Shown here piece after piece: positions 50,101 to 59,268 of a stretch of 64,000 nt of DNA. Location: positions 579,916 through 643,915 of the forward strand of contig NZ_BMQY01000003.1 in the NCBI RefSeq assembly GCF_014648355.1, written 5' to 3'. Position numbers and translations under genes: made by a program. A model generated the notes under the pieces. The model had not been told where the DNA came from and did not search any database. It was given only the letters and a program-made list of their open reading frames with translations. Origin of the DNA: Couchioplanes azureus (GTDB lineage: Bacteria > Actinomycetota > Actinomycetes > Mycobacteriales > Micromonosporaceae). Each line of letters opens with the position of its first letter. The stretch's first letter is position 1.

Positions 50101-51057
50101 ATGTCACAGCCGCCGAACCAGCCGCCCTATCCCGAGCAGTACCCGGGACAGTCCTATCCCCCGCCCGGCCCGGCGCACGGCGGCCAGCCGATCCCGGCGC
50201 AGCCGTTCCCGCCCCAGCAGGGCTATCCGGCGCCGCCGTACCAGGGCCAGCCGAACCCCGACGTGCCGCCGTCGGTGCCGCCGGGCTACCCGCCGCAGCC
50301 CGGATACGGCGTGCAGCCGCCGTACCCGCAGCCGGAGTACGGCCAGGCCGGCTATCCGCAGTCCGGTCCGCCGCTGGGCGCCGGCTACCCGCCGCCGCAG
50401 CCGCAGCCCAAGTCCCGGGCGCTGGCCATCACGCTGGTGTCGATCGCGGTGGCCCTGGTGCTCTGCGTCGGCGGCGGCACGGCGCTCTACCTGGTGGGCC
50501 GCAACGCCGCCGACGACGTCACCACGTCGCCGACGGCCGCGCCGGTCGCCCCGTCGGCCACCCCCGAGCGGACGGAGTCGACCGAGGAGCCGGCCGCCGA
50601 CATCACCGTCGTGGAGCCCAAGACGCTGGGCGGGCGTCCGAGGGTGACCGACCCGCAGTTCGCCGGGGCGGTCGACGAGCTCAAGGAGGAGCTCGAGGAC
50701 ATGCCCCGGGCCACCGAGACCGTCGGCGCCCTGTACGGCACCCCCGCGGAGCGCGACCTCGTGATCGTCGCCGCGGTGGCGTCCGAGGTCGAGGACCCGC
50801 AGCGCGAGCTGAATGCCACCTTCCTGGGCGCGGGCGTCAGCGGCCTCAAGCTCACCGGCCTCACCACGCCGTCGGCGGGCAGTCTCGGCGGCGTGGCCAA
50901 GTGCGGCAAGGGCGAGGCCGGCGGCGCACCCGTGGTGGTGTGCGGCTGGGCCGACGAGGGCAGCGTCGGCCTGTTGATCTGGTACTACAAGTCGATGAAC
51001 TCCGCCAAGGCGGAGTTCCCGAAGCTCCGGGCCCAGGTCGAGAAGGTCGCTAACTGA
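50101..51057 (+). CDS. Pro-rich single-pass envelope protein, paralogue 2
   Basis: A 318-residue protein with the plan of its upstream neighbour: about 103 residues of Pro/Gln/Tyr-rich repeats, a basic PKSRALAITLVSIAVALVL membrane helix, a Thr/Glu/Pro spacer, and the same extracytoplasmic domain (DITVVEPKTLGGRPRVTDP, TETVGALYGT, GGVAKCGK, VVCGWADEGSVGLL) with C-x12-C. Its extra spacer lifts the domain further from the membrane. Its last 8 bp overlap the convergent histidine kinase gene. Confidence 0.75.
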   Translation: MSQPPNQPPYPEQYPGQSYPPPGPAHGGQPIPAQPFPPQQGYPAPPYQGQPNPDVPPSVPPGYPPQPGYGVQPPYPQPEYGQAGYPQSGPPLGAGYPPPQPQPKSRALAITLVSIAVALVLCVGGGTALYLVGRNAADDVTTSPTAAPVAPSATPERTESTEEPAADITVVEPKTLGGRPRVTDPQFAGAVDELKEELEDMPRATETVGALYGTPAERDLVIVAAVASEVEDPQRELNATFLGAGVSGLKLTGLTTPSAGSLGGVAKCGKGEAGGAPVVVCGWADEGSVGLLIWYYKSMNSAKAEFPKLRAQVEKVAN

Positions 51058-52285
51058 GCTCGGCCCGGGGCGTGCCGAGCCCCTTGGTGCGCCGCACGGC
51101 GGCGGACGCGGCCACCACCGGGGTCGTGTCGGCCGCCGGCAGGCTCACCGTGACCTCCAGCCCGCCGCCGGGCTGGGCCACGGCCGACACCGTCCCGCCG
51201 TGGGCGTCGCAGACCGCGCGGACGATGGACAGGCCCAGGCCGGAGCCGCGGGAGCCGGTGCGTTCCCAGCCGCCCCGGCGGAACGGCTCGAACAGCCCCG
51301 GCACGTCCCCCGGGTCCACCTCGTAGCCGGTGTTGCCGACGACCAGTTGCGCCTGACCGTCGACGTTGCCGGTGCGCAACCAGAGCTTGCCGAGCAGGTG
51401 GTTGTAGCGGATCGCGTTCTCGATGAGGTTGCCGGCGAGCCGGTCCAGCAGGCTGGGGTCGCCCACCACGTGGGCCGCCTCGAGGTCGGTCGTCACCTCG
51501 AGCTTCATCCGCTCCGCCTCCGCCTTGACCGCGGACAGCGCGTTGTAGACGCTCGTGGCCAGATCGGCCGGGACCTTGCGGACCAGGCGGCGCCCCGACT
51601 GGGCCTCGCTGCGGGCCAGCACGAGCAGCGCGTCGACCAGCCCGTTGGCGCGCTCGGAGGCGTTGCGGACCACCTTGGCCATGCGGCGGTACTCGGCGAC
51701 GTCGGCCTCGTCGTCGCTGAGGGTCACGTCGATCTCCGTACGCATCACCGCCAGCGGCGTCCGCAGCTCGTGCGAGGCGTTCGCCACGAAGCGCTTCTGG
51801 GACTCGAAGGCCCCCGCCAGCCGGTCGAGCATCGCGTCGAACGTGCTGGCCAGCTCGGCCACCTCGTCGTCCGCTCCGGAGTAGCGGATCCGCTGGTCGA
51901 GGGTCTCCTCGCCGAGCCGGCGGGCGGTCGCCGTCACGTGGTGCAGCGGGCGCAGCGCCCGACCGGCCACGGCGTACGCCCCCGCGATGCCGATGATGCC
52001 GATCGCGAAGAGCGCCAGCAGCCCCTTGACCAGGAGCTCCCGCGAGGCGCTGTCGACGAACGAGGTCTGCCAGGTGAGCGCGTCCACGCGGCTGCCGTCG
52101 GCGAGGGTGACCTGGCTGCCGGCCTGCAGCTTGTCCTGCGGGTTCACCGCGTCGACGAGCAGCCAGGCGAGCAGCACCAGGATCCCGCCGGCGCCGACGA
52201 GCAGGATGCCGTTGAGCAGGGTCAGCCGGAGCCGCAGCGTCGGGCGCAGCCGCATCCGCTCGCGCCGGGTCGCGTAGACGGTCAC
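51050..52285 (-). CDS. Sensor histidine kinase
   Basis: A 411-residue membrane kinase: TM1 about 19-45, a short extracytoplasmic loop (about 46-85), TM2 about 86-108, HAMP, then HisKA with phospho-acceptor H172 in ANASHELRTPLAV. The HATPase domain shows N-box LAGNLIENAIRYN, G1 LVVGNTGYEVDP (DxGxG altered to NTGYE), and GSGLGLSIVRAVCDAHGG. The loop is only about 40 residues, so the signal may be a membrane or envelope state. GTG start overlaps the regulator stop (GTGA). Confidence 0.92.
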   Translation of the reverse strand: MTVYATRRERMRLRPTLRLRLTLLNGILLVGAGGILVLLAWLLVDAVNPQDKLQAGSQVTLADGSRVDALTWQTSFVDSASRELLVKGLLALFAIGIIGIAGAYAVAGRALRPLHHVTATARRLGEETLDQRIRYSGADDEVAELASTFDAMLDRLAGAFESQKRFVANASHELRTPLAVMRTEIDVTLSDDEADVAEYRRMAKVVRNASERANGLVDALLVLARSEAQSGRRLVRKVPADLATSVYNALSAVKAEAERMKLEVTTDLEAAHVVGDPSLLDRLAGNLIENAIRYNHLLGKLWLRTGNVDGQAQLVVGNTGYEVDPGDVPGLFEPFRRGGWERTGSRGSGLGLSIVRAVCDAHGGTVSAVAQPGGGLEVTVSLPAADTTPVVAASAAVRRTKGLGTPRAELS

Positions 52286-52974
52286 GCCGCGCCGCCCGCG
52301 GGGGACACCACGACGGGGTCGGGAACGCGGTATCCGGCGCCGACCACCGTCTCGATCAGCGGCGGGTCGCCCACCTTCTTGCGCAGGGTCATGACCGTGA
52401 CACGTACGGTCGTCGTGAACGGGTCGGTGTTGGCATCCCAGACGCGTTCCAGCAGCTCCTCGCTGGACACCACCCCGCCGCGGGCCTTGAGCAGCTCCTC
52501 GAGGACGCCGAACTCCTTGTTGGTGAGCTCGATCGGGGCGCCGCCGCGGGTGACCACCCGGCGGGTCTGGTCGAGGACGAGGTCGCCGACCGTCAGCACC
52601 GGCGGCGCGGCCGGGGTGGCGCGCCGGCCCAGCGCCTGCACCCGGGCCACCAGCTCGTCGAAGGCGAACGGCTTGGGCAGGTAGTCGTCGGCGCCGAGCT
52701 GGAGGCCCTCCACCCGGTCGGCGACGGTGCCGCTGGCGGTGAGCATCAGCACCCGGGTCAGCGCGCCGGACTCGACCAGCGCCGCGCAGATCTCGTCGCC
52801 GTGCATGCCGGGCAGGTCCCGGTCGAGCACCACGACGTCGTAGCGCGTCACGTACGCCATCTCGTGGCCGCTCGTGCCGTCGTAGGCGACGTCGACCGCC
52901 ATGCCCTTGCGCCGCAGCCCCCGCGCGATCGCATCGCAGAGGTTCCGCTCGTCTTCCACCACCAGCACGCGCAC
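52282..52974 (-). CDS. OmpR-family response regulator
   Basis: A 230-residue regulator: receiver domain with acidic pocket VVEDE, phospho-acceptor D51 in VVVLDRDLPG, the Thr in MLTASG and K in YLPKPF, then a winged-helix DNA-binding domain (PIELTNKEFGVLEELLKARGGVVSSEELLERVWD). It precedes and is coupled to the histidine kinase. The GTG start has GGAGGAC upstream. Targets unknown; the flanking envelope proteins are obvious candidates. Confidence 0.94.
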   Translation of the reverse strand: MRVLVVEDERNLCDAIARGLRRKGMAVDVAYDGTSGHEMAYVTRYDVVVLDRDLPGMHGDEICAALVESGALTRVLMLTASGTVADRVEGLQLGADDYLPKPFAFDELVARVQALGRRATPAAPPVLTVGDLVLDQTRRVVTRGGAPIELTNKEFGVLEELLKARGGVVSSEELLERVWDANTDPFTTTVRVTVMTLRKKVGDPPLIETVVGAGYRVPDPVVVSPAGGAA

Positions 52975-53061
52975 CCGCGGGTCCTCCGGATCCTTCTCAG
53001 CCCGCCGCCCAGCTTCGCCGCAGCGGTGTGAAGAGGCTGTGAGTGCCAGGCTACCTGCGGG

Positions 53062-54378
53062 TCACGATCCGGTAAGGGGCCAGATGGCGACCGACGCGTC
53101 GATGCGGCGGCAGACCAGGACCTCGCCGGTGCTCCGGCAGTCGCCGGAGACGCCGGTCGCCTCGCCCAGCACCCGGACGGCCCGGGTCCGGGGGTCGAGG
53201 GCCGCGTACCGGACGACGTCGTCGCCGATGCGCTGCCGCAGGCCCACCACGGTGCCGTCGGTGCGGACCGCGCCGACCGCGCGCCACCCGCCGAAGTCGC
53301 CCCGCGGCGCGCCGGTCCGGGCGTCGACGACCGCCAGCGGGTACCGCGCCTCCAGGCCCTCCGCGCCGGTGACCAGCAGGTGCGGCCCGGCTTCCAGGGC
53401 CGAGGTCCAGCGCGGGCTGGACCACCGGTGCGCCCCGGTGGCCCGGTCGACGACCTCGACGCCGCCGCGATAGCCGAACAGGCAGATCCCACCGGCGCAG
53501 TCGGCCTCGACCCAGCGGCCGGCCAGGTCGAGCGCGCTGGTCCAGCGCCGGCGAAGATCGCTCAGCAGGTACGCGGTGACCCCGCCGAGCCCGCCTACCA
53601 GCACCAGGTCCCCCGCCGGCCAGACCGTGACGCCCCGGCGCGACCAGCTCGGCGGCACGGCGACGTCCACCGCCGCGACCACCCGCCCGCTGACGGTGTC
53701 CCGGGCCTCCACGTGCCCGGCGGCGGTGGCGGTGACCAGGCGCCGCGGGAAGCCGTCGGCGGCGTGCCCGGCCTCGGTGGTCTGGCCGGCGCCGGGCGGG
53801 CGCACGGTCCAGCGGGTCCGGCCGGTGGCGAGGTCCAGGCCGTACCAGGTGACGCCGCCGAGCCGCGGGCCGGTCCCGCGCAGGAGCACGACGCCGTCGG
53901 CGGCGGAGACCCCCAGCAGGCGGGCGGGCACCTGCCAGAGCAGCCGGGCGGTTCCGGCGGCCACGGCCACCGTGCCCTCGGCGGCGACGGTGTCGGCCTG
54001 GTACGACACCAGCACCGTGCCGCCGGCGAGCGTCACGGCGAGGATGGACCCGGGCACCGGCGCCGTGGTGCGCAACAGCGGTTCCCCGGCGGGCAGCGCG
54101 TACGTGCGGACGACCCGGTCGCGCACCTCCGACAGCCGCGGCCCGGGGGCGTCGACCACGTGCAGCAGATCCCGCTCGACGATCATGGTGTCCCCCAGCG
54201 CGGCGGGCACGACGACCGGCGCCCGCGGGGCCGCCCGCGGCACCGCACCACCGGCCAGCGCGGTCAGCACGACGGTCACGGCGGCCAGCGCGACCCGCGG
54301 GTGCCTCCTCCGCCGGGCGGGCGCGGGCGCCGGCTGCTGGTGGCGCAGCTCGCCGAGGTCGATGACGACGTCGCCCAC
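53062..54378 (-). CDS. Membrane-anchored PQQ-like beta-propeller protein, paralogue A
   Basis: A 438-residue protein. N-terminal VVIDLGELR, a basic stretch, one membrane helix (about 30-46, VALAAVTVVLTALAGGAV), and an extracytoplasmic beta-propeller with PQQ-like blades (YGLDLATGRTRWTV, ARDTVSGRVVAAVDV, VVDRATGAHRWSS). Two Cys pairs: C-x4-C in ADCAGGICLFGY and C-x8-C in GDCRSTGEVLVC near the C-terminus, both found again in the next two genes. No PQQ-enzyme catalytic residue is evident, so a structural or binding role is more likely. Confidence 0.78.
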   Translation of the reverse strand: MGDVVIDLGELRHQQPAPAPARRRRHPRVALAAVTVVLTALAGGAVPRAAPRAPVVVPAALGDTMIVERDLLHVVDAPGPRLSEVRDRVVRTYALPAGEPLLRTTAPVPGSILAVTLAGGTVLVSYQADTVAAEGTVAVAAGTARLLWQVPARLLGVSAADGVVLLRGTGPRLGGVTWYGLDLATGRTRWTVRPPGAGQTTEAGHAADGFPRRLVTATAAGHVEARDTVSGRVVAAVDVAVPPSWSRRGVTVWPAGDLVLVGGLGGVTAYLLSDLRRRWTSALDLAGRWVEADCAGGICLFGYRGGVEVVDRATGAHRWSSPRWTSALEAGPHLLVTGAEGLEARYPLAVVDARTGAPRGDFGGWRAVGAVRTDGTVVGLRQRIGDDVVRYAALDPRTRAVRVLGEATGVSGDCRSTGEVLVCRRIDASVAIWPLTGS

Positions 54379-54531
54379 GCCGCCATTGTGCGCCGCTCAC
54401 GACCGCCCGGCTGTCCTCCTCGAGCGCCCGGCGCAGCCGAGCGGCTTCGGCAGCAGATCGGGCACGTCGGCGAGGCCCAGGGCGACGGCCATCTCGTCGC
54501 TGCACCTCGCCGGCCCGCTCCCGCGCGGCCG
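54379..54531. other. Gap between propeller paralogues with minus-strand coding-like debris
   Basis: No intact gene. On the minus strand segments such as LTAARERAGEVQ and EMAVALGLADVPDLLPKPLG appear in adjacent frames, which looks like a frameshifted helical remnant. The promoter of paralogue A occupies 54385-54390. Confidence 0.3.
54385..54390 (-). promoter_or_regulatory. -10 element of propeller paralogue A
   Basis: CACAAT on the minus strand, 6 nt before the GTG at 54378. Confidence 0.4.
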
Positions 54532-55869
54532 TCAGTTCCCGTACCGGTAGATCGCCACGCCGCCGGGGACCTCGCAGCCGACGTGCATGGCGTCGGCGCG
54601 GCACCGGTCCACGCCGACGGTGAACCGGCCGAGCGGCCGGACCCCGGCGGCCCCGGCCCGCAACAGCCCGATCACGGTGGACCCGTCCGGTTCCCGCCTG
54701 GTCAGCAGGTACGCGTCGCCGTCCGGCAGGGGCACGGAGTTCTGCCACGGCGTCAGATCGATCTGCGGCCGCCCGGTACGCCGGTCGAGCGTCCGCAGCA
54801 GATGCGCCCGGGACTCCAGGTGCAGCACCGTCCCGGCGCCGAAGGAGAGCAGGTCGGCCTCGGTGCCGGCGTCCCAGAGGGTCGCGCCCGTGCCGGGATC
54901 CAGGACCGCCAGACCCGTGGCGGTCTGCCGGCAGGGCAGCCCGGAACAGGCCGCGGTGTTGCCCAGGGCCTCCGAGTGGTCCTGCCGCCAGAGCGGGGCG
55001 AGGGTGTCCCACGCGTACGCGGTGACCTGGACCCGCTCGCCGTAGGCGCCGTGGTAGACCAGCACGACGTCGCCGGCGAGCTCGAACCAGCTGGGCATGT
55101 CGTCGTCCACCCGCGGCATCTTCCGCTCGCGCAGTACGGCGCCGGTCGCCGACGCGCGCACCGCGAGCCGGTCGGCGGAGAGCACCACGAGCTCCCGGTG
55201 CGGACCGCCGGTCGCCGCCGCCGAGATGGAGCCCGGCTCCGAGACGGTCCAGTGCGGGCGGCCGGTGGCGAGGTCGACGCGGGACAGGGAGGTGCTGAGC
55301 GCGGGCTCGGTGTGCAGGACCTCGCCGGTCGTGCCGTACAGCGGGCCGGGTGCGCCGGAGTCCGGGTCGTACTCGGTGCCGGGCCGGAACCGTTCCTCGT
55401 TGACCAGGCCGGTGCGGTCGTCCAGCGGCTGCACGAGGGTGGGCGAGCGCCACCGCAGGGCCCCGGTCCCGGCGTCGAGGAAGGCGGTGGACCGGCCGAT
55501 CCGGAGCAGCACCACGCCGTCGGACACGGCGGTGATGAAGTACGGCTCGCCCCCGACTTCCGGCGGCCCGGGCACGTTCCACAGCTGCCGTACCGGATCG
55601 GTGGCCCAGGCGGCGATCCGCGGTGGGCGGTCGTCGGCGACGTCGAGGGTGTAGAGGCGGCCGCCGGAGATCAGGAAGTCCGTGGCGCGTTCGAGCGGCA
55701 CGTCGCCGAGGTGCCGCCACATCCCGGCCACGGCCGGAGCGGCGCCGCCGAGGGCCAGGACCAGGACCGCGGCGAGGAGCAGGCCGAGGCGGCGGTAGAC
55801 GTACGCGGGTGGCGGGGTGGTCGCCTCGGGCCGAGCCGGCGTTCCGGGGGTCAGCTCGATCAGCGCCAC
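54532..55869 (-). CDS. Membrane-anchored PQQ-like beta-propeller protein, paralogue B
   Basis: A 445-residue protein: MALIELTPG start, Pro-rich stretch, membrane helix about 28-48 (LGLLLAAVLVLALGGAAPAV), then a propeller with blades such as FLDAGTGALRWRS, RVDLATGRPHWTV and VLDPGTGATLWDAG. The Cys pairs recur as C-x4-C (ACSGLPCRQT) and C-x8-C (DRCRADAMHVGC). The GTG lies 2 nt after the stop of paralogue C, so B and C form an operon. Function unknown. Confidence 0.78.
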   Translation of the reverse strand: MALIELTPGTPARPEATTPPPAYVYRRLGLLLAAVLVLALGGAAPAVAGMWRHLGDVPLERATDFLISGGRLYTLDVADDRPPRIAAWATDPVRQLWNVPGPPEVGGEPYFITAVSDGVVLLRIGRSTAFLDAGTGALRWRSPTLVQPLDDRTGLVNEERFRPGTEYDPDSGAPGPLYGTTGEVLHTEPALSTSLSRVDLATGRPHWTVSEPGSISAAATGGPHRELVVLSADRLAVRASATGAVLRERKMPRVDDDMPSWFELAGDVVLVYHGAYGERVQVTAYAWDTLAPLWRQDHSEALGNTAACSGLPCRQTATGLAVLDPGTGATLWDAGTEADLLSFGAGTVLHLESRAHLLRTLDRRTGRPQIDLTPWQNSVPLPDGDAYLLTRREPDGSTVIGLLRAGAAGVRPLGRFTVGVDRCRADAMHVGCEVPGGVAIYRYGN

Positions 55870-55871
55870 GC

Positions 55872-57203
55872 TCAACCCCTTCGTTCGTACGCCCAGACCT
55901 TCAGCTCGCCGGAGATGGACCGGCAGGCCAACCGGCCCGGTCCGGCCTGGCAGTCCCCGGTGCCGGCCGGCAGGTCGGACAGCGGCCGCGGACGGGCGTC
56001 GCCGGGGGCCGCGACCGCGACCATGGTACGGGCACCCGCCCGGACGGTCCGCGTAACGAGCAGATGGTCGCCGCCCGTGCCGGAGACCAGGCGCCAGCCG
56101 TGCAGATCGGTGAGCACCCGGCCGGTGCCGGGGTCGACGATGCCGACCAGGTCGGTCTCGCCCGCCGTGCCGGACGCGACGACCATGCCGCCGTGCTGCT
56201 CGACGCCGCGCCAGCCGGGGCGGAACCACGCCTCGGCGCCGTCGGCCGCGCGGACCGCCCGCACGCCGTCGGGCCCGGCGAGGCACGCCAGCTCGCCGCA
56301 GGGGACGGCGCCGTAGGCCGAGCCGGCCGGCCGGCTCCAGCGCTGCCGCAGCCCGGGGTCGAACGCGGTGACCATGCGGGCGTCGGTCGCCGGGTCCCCG
56401 TCCGTCGCCGGGTGCCGCAGCAGCAGGAGACCGCCGGCGACGACGGGGTTGTCGGGGCCGTAGTCGGCGGCCGGCAGCCGCGCCCGGGTGAGCGTCGCGC
56501 CGGTGGCGAGGTCGTGCACCGCGGCGGTGCGGTCGTCGTGCACGAGCAGCATGCGGGCCGGCCGGCCGGCCGCGCCGGGCAGGCCCAGCAACACGGCCGT
56601 CGACGGGATCGGCACCCGCCAGCGGGTACGCCCGGTGACCGGTTCGACCGCCTCGACGGCGCCCTGCACGCGCCGGCCGGGCCCGGAGAAGCTGCGTACG
56701 GCGGTGACGGCGAGCAGGGTGTCGGAGCCGGCCACGGTGACCACGCTGCCGGGACGCCGCCAGCGCGCCGAGCCGTCGGCCAGCGACACCGCGGTGGTGC
56801 CGCGATCGACCCGGGTGGAGCCGGCGTACGGGCGCAGGAGCACGAGCCCGCCGCCGGTGCGCAGCCGGTAGCTGGGCGCCTCGGAGCCGGCCTGCCAGCG
56901 CATCCGCCCGTCGCCGAGGTCGTACGCGGCCACCGTGCCCAGGCTCTGGGCGAGCAGCTCGCCGGTGCCGGTCAGCGTGTACGGGTCCGCGGGCCCGATC
57001 GCCACCGACAGCACGGGCGACAGCGGCGGTGGCGGGGGCGCGGCGGACGCGGCGGAACCGAGCAGCACGATCACCGCGATGAGCGCGGCCGGGAACCAGC
57101 GCGGCACGGTCCGGCCCTGCGGGGAGGCGTACTCGTCGGGCTCGCCGCGGGACAGGCCCAGGTCGATGACTACCGTCGCGCCGCCGAACGTCTCCGCCGC
57201 CAT
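55872..57203 (-). CDS. Membrane-anchored PQQ-like beta-propeller protein, paralogue C
   Basis: A 443-residue protein with VVIDLGLSRGEP, one membrane helix about 35-54 (WFPAALIAVIVLLGSAASAA), a short Pro run, and a propeller containing AYDLGDGRMRWQAG, AVSLADGSARWRR, AVEPVTGRTRWRV. Cys pairs: C-x4-C in PCGELACLAG and C-x8-C in GDCQAGPGRLAC. First gene of the B/C unit, and the likely source of the tandem family. TACCTT 7 nt before the ATG is a possible -10. Confidence 0.78.
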   Translation of the reverse strand: MAAETFGGATVVIDLGLSRGEPDEYASPQGRTVPRWFPAALIAVIVLLGSAASAAPPPPPLSPVLSVAIGPADPYTLTGTGELLAQSLGTVAAYDLGDGRMRWQAGSEAPSYRLRTGGGLVLLRPYAGSTRVDRGTTAVSLADGSARWRRPGSVVTVAGSDTLLAVTAVRSFSGPGRRVQGAVEAVEPVTGRTRWRVPIPSTAVLLGLPGAAGRPARMLLVHDDRTAAVHDLATGATLTRARLPAADYGPDNPVVAGGLLLLRHPATDGDPATDARMVTAFDPGLRQRWSRPAGSAYGAVPCGELACLAGPDGVRAVRAADGAEAWFRPGWRGVEQHGGMVVASGTAGETDLVGIVDPGTGRVLTDLHGWRLVSGTGGDHLLVTRTVRAGARTMVAVAAPGDARPRPLSDLPAGTGDCQAGPGRLACRSISGELKVWAYERRG

Positions 57204-57210
57204 ACCCCCA

Positions 57211-57216
57211 AAGGTA
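57211..57216 (-). promoter_or_regulatory. -10 element of propeller paralogues C and B
   Basis: TACCTT on the minus strand, 7 nt before the ATG at 57203. Confidence 0.4.
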
Positions 57217-57246
57217 ACGGCTTAATAACGAAATCGCCCATCCGCG

Positions 57247-59172
57247 TCAGGATGTGGGCTGGCGCTCCTCGGCCGGGTCGTCGAGCCGCGAGACCCATTC
57301 GGTCACGTCGCGGGCGATGTCCTGCGCGGTGAGCCCGAGCGAGGCCAGGATCTCCGCGCGGCTGCCGTGCGGGTGGAAGCCGGCCGGCACGCCGAAGTCG
57401 CGCAGCGGCACGGTCAGGCCCGCGTCCCGCAGCGTGCTCGCCACGGCGTCGCCGACCCCGCCGGCGCGGACGCCGTCCTCCACCGTCACCACCAGCCGGT
57501 GCGCCCCGGCCAGGCCGACGAGCTCGATCGGCACCGGGCGCACCCAGCGCGGGTCGACGACGGTGACGCCGTACCCCTGCTCCCCGAGCCGCTCGGCGAC
57601 CTCCATGCCGAGCCGGGCGAAGGAGCCCACGGCGACCAGCAGGACGTCCTTGCGGTCCTCCTCGCGCAGCACGTCGACCGGGCCGACCCGGCGCAGCGCC
57701 GGCAGGTCGGCGGCGACCGATCCGGTCGGGAAGCGCACGATGGTCGGGCCGTCGTCCACGGCGACCGCCTCGCGCAGCTCCTCGCGCAGGGTGACGGCGT
57801 CGCGCGGCGCGGCGATGCGCAGGCCCGGGACGACGCCGAAGACGCTCATGTCCCAGATGCCGTAGTGGCTGGGCCCGTCCGGGCCGGTGATGCCCGCGCG
57901 GTCGAGCACGAAGGTGACCGGCAGCTCGTGCATGGCCACGTCGAGCAGGACCTGGTCGAAGGCGCGGTTGAGGAAGGTCGCGTACACCGCGACGACCGGG
58001 TGCAGCCCGCCCATCGCGAGGCCCGCCGCGGAGGTGGCCGCGTGCTGCTCGGCGATGCCGACGTCGTACACCCGCTCCGGGTACTTCCTCGCGAGCGCGG
58101 CGATGCCGGTGGGCTCGGCCATCGCGGCGGTGATGCCCACCACGTCGGGACGCTCGTCGGCGATCGCCACCAGCTCCTCGGCGAAGACGTGCGTCCACTT
58201 CACCGACGGCGTGGCGGTCAGCGCCCCGGTCTGCGGGTCGAAAGCACCCGGGCCGTGCAGGCAGTCGGCCTCGTCGTCCTCGGCGGGGCGGTAGCCGTAG
58301 CCCTTGCGGGTCACCGCGTGCACGATCACCGGGGCGTGGAAGCCCTTGGCGCGGCGCAGCGCCGACTCCATCGCCATGATGTCGTGGCCGTCGACCGGGC
58401 CGATGTACTTGATGCCGAGGTCCTCGAACATCGCCTGCGGGTTGACCGCGTCCTTGATGCCCTTCTTCACCGCGTGCAGCACCTCGTACGCCGGCTTGCC
58501 CACCACCGGCGTCGCGCCGAGGGCGTTCTTGACCAGGTCGAGCACCCGCTCGTAGCCGGGGTTGAGGCGCAGCGTGGAGAGGTGGTCGGCGAGGCCGCCG
58601 ATCGTCGGCGCGTACGACCGGCCGTTGTCGTTGACCACGATGACCAGCGGGTTCTTCGCGGCGGCGATGTTGTTGAGCGCCTCCCAGCACATGCCGCCGG
58701 TCAGGGCGCCGTCGCCGACCACCGCCGCGACGTGCCGCTCCTCGCCGCGCAGCGCGAAGGCCTTGGCCATGCCGTCCGCGTACGACAGGGCGGTGGAGGC
58801 GTGCGAGTTCTCGATGAAGTCGTGCTCGCTCTCGGCCCGGCTCGGGTAACCGGTGAGGCCGCCGCGCTGCCGGAGCAGATCGAAGCCGTCCTGGCGGCCG
58901 GTCACGATCTTGTGCACGTACGCCTGGTGGCCGGTGTCGAAGAGGATCCGGTCCCGCGGCGAGTCGAAGACCCGGTGCAGGGCCAGGGTCGTCTCCACCA
59001 CGCCCAGGTTGGGGCCGAGGTGCCCGCCCGTGCGGGAGACCTTGGCGACCAGGAAGTCGCGGATCTCGGCGGCGAGCAGGGTGAGTTGCTCAGGGCTCAG
59101 GCGCCGGAGGTCACCGGGCGTCTCGATGGTGCCGAGGATGCCGGCCGCCGTCTGATCGCTGCGCTCGCTCAT
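57247..59172 (-). CDS. dxs: 1-Deoxy-D-xylulose-5-phosphate synthase
   Basis: A 641-residue thiamine-diphosphate enzyme making DXP from pyruvate and glyceraldehyde-3-phosphate, the entry to the MEP isoprenoid pathway. The diphosphate-binding motif is [40 protein letters not shown], the catalytic Glu in [19 protein letters not shown], and [18 protein letters not shown] are all in place. Standard length. TAGACT lies 8 nt before the ATG. Single gene. Confidence 0.97.
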   Translation of the reverse strand: MSERSDQTAAGILGTIETPGDLRRLSPEQLTLLAAEIRDFLVAKVSRTGGHLGPNLGVVETTLALHRVFDSPRDRILFDTGHQAYVHKIVTGRQDGFDLLRQRGGLTGYPSRAESEHDFIENSHASTALSYADGMAKAFALRGEERHVAAVVGDGALTGGMCWEALNNIAAAKNPLVIVVNDNGRSYAPTIGGLADHLSTLRLNPGYERVLDLVKNALGATPVVGKPAYEVLHAVKKGIKDAVNPQAMFEDLGIKYIGPVDGHDIMAMESALRRAKGFHAPVIVHAVTRKGYGYRPAEDDEADCLHGPGAFDPQTGALTATPSVKWTHVFAEELVAIADERPDVVGITAAMAEPTGIAALARKYPERVYDVGIAEQHAATSAAGLAMGGLHPVVAVYATFLNRAFDQVLLDVAMHELPVTFVLDRAGITGPDGPSHYGIWDMSVFGVVPGLRIAAPRDAVTLREELREAVAVDDGPTIVRFPTGSVAADLPALRRVGPVDVLREEDRKDVLLVAVGSFARLGMEVAERLGEQGYGVTVVDPRWVRPVPIELVGLAGAHRLVVTVEDGVRAGGVGDAVASTLRDAGLTVPLRDFGVPAGFHPHGSRAEILASLGLTAQDIARDVTEWVSRLDDPAEERQPTS

Positions 59173-59180
59173 GAGGCGTC

Positions 59181-59186
59181 AGTCTA
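59181..59186 (-). promoter_or_regulatory. -10 element of dxs
   Basis: TAGACT on the minus strand, 8 nt before the ATG at 59172. Confidence 0.45.
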
Positions 59187-59268
59187 TCCGCGCCGGGCTC
59201 GCGCGCATCCGGCCCGATGCATTACTGCGACGTCCTGCACAAAACCTGCACAACCGGCGGACGGAGAC

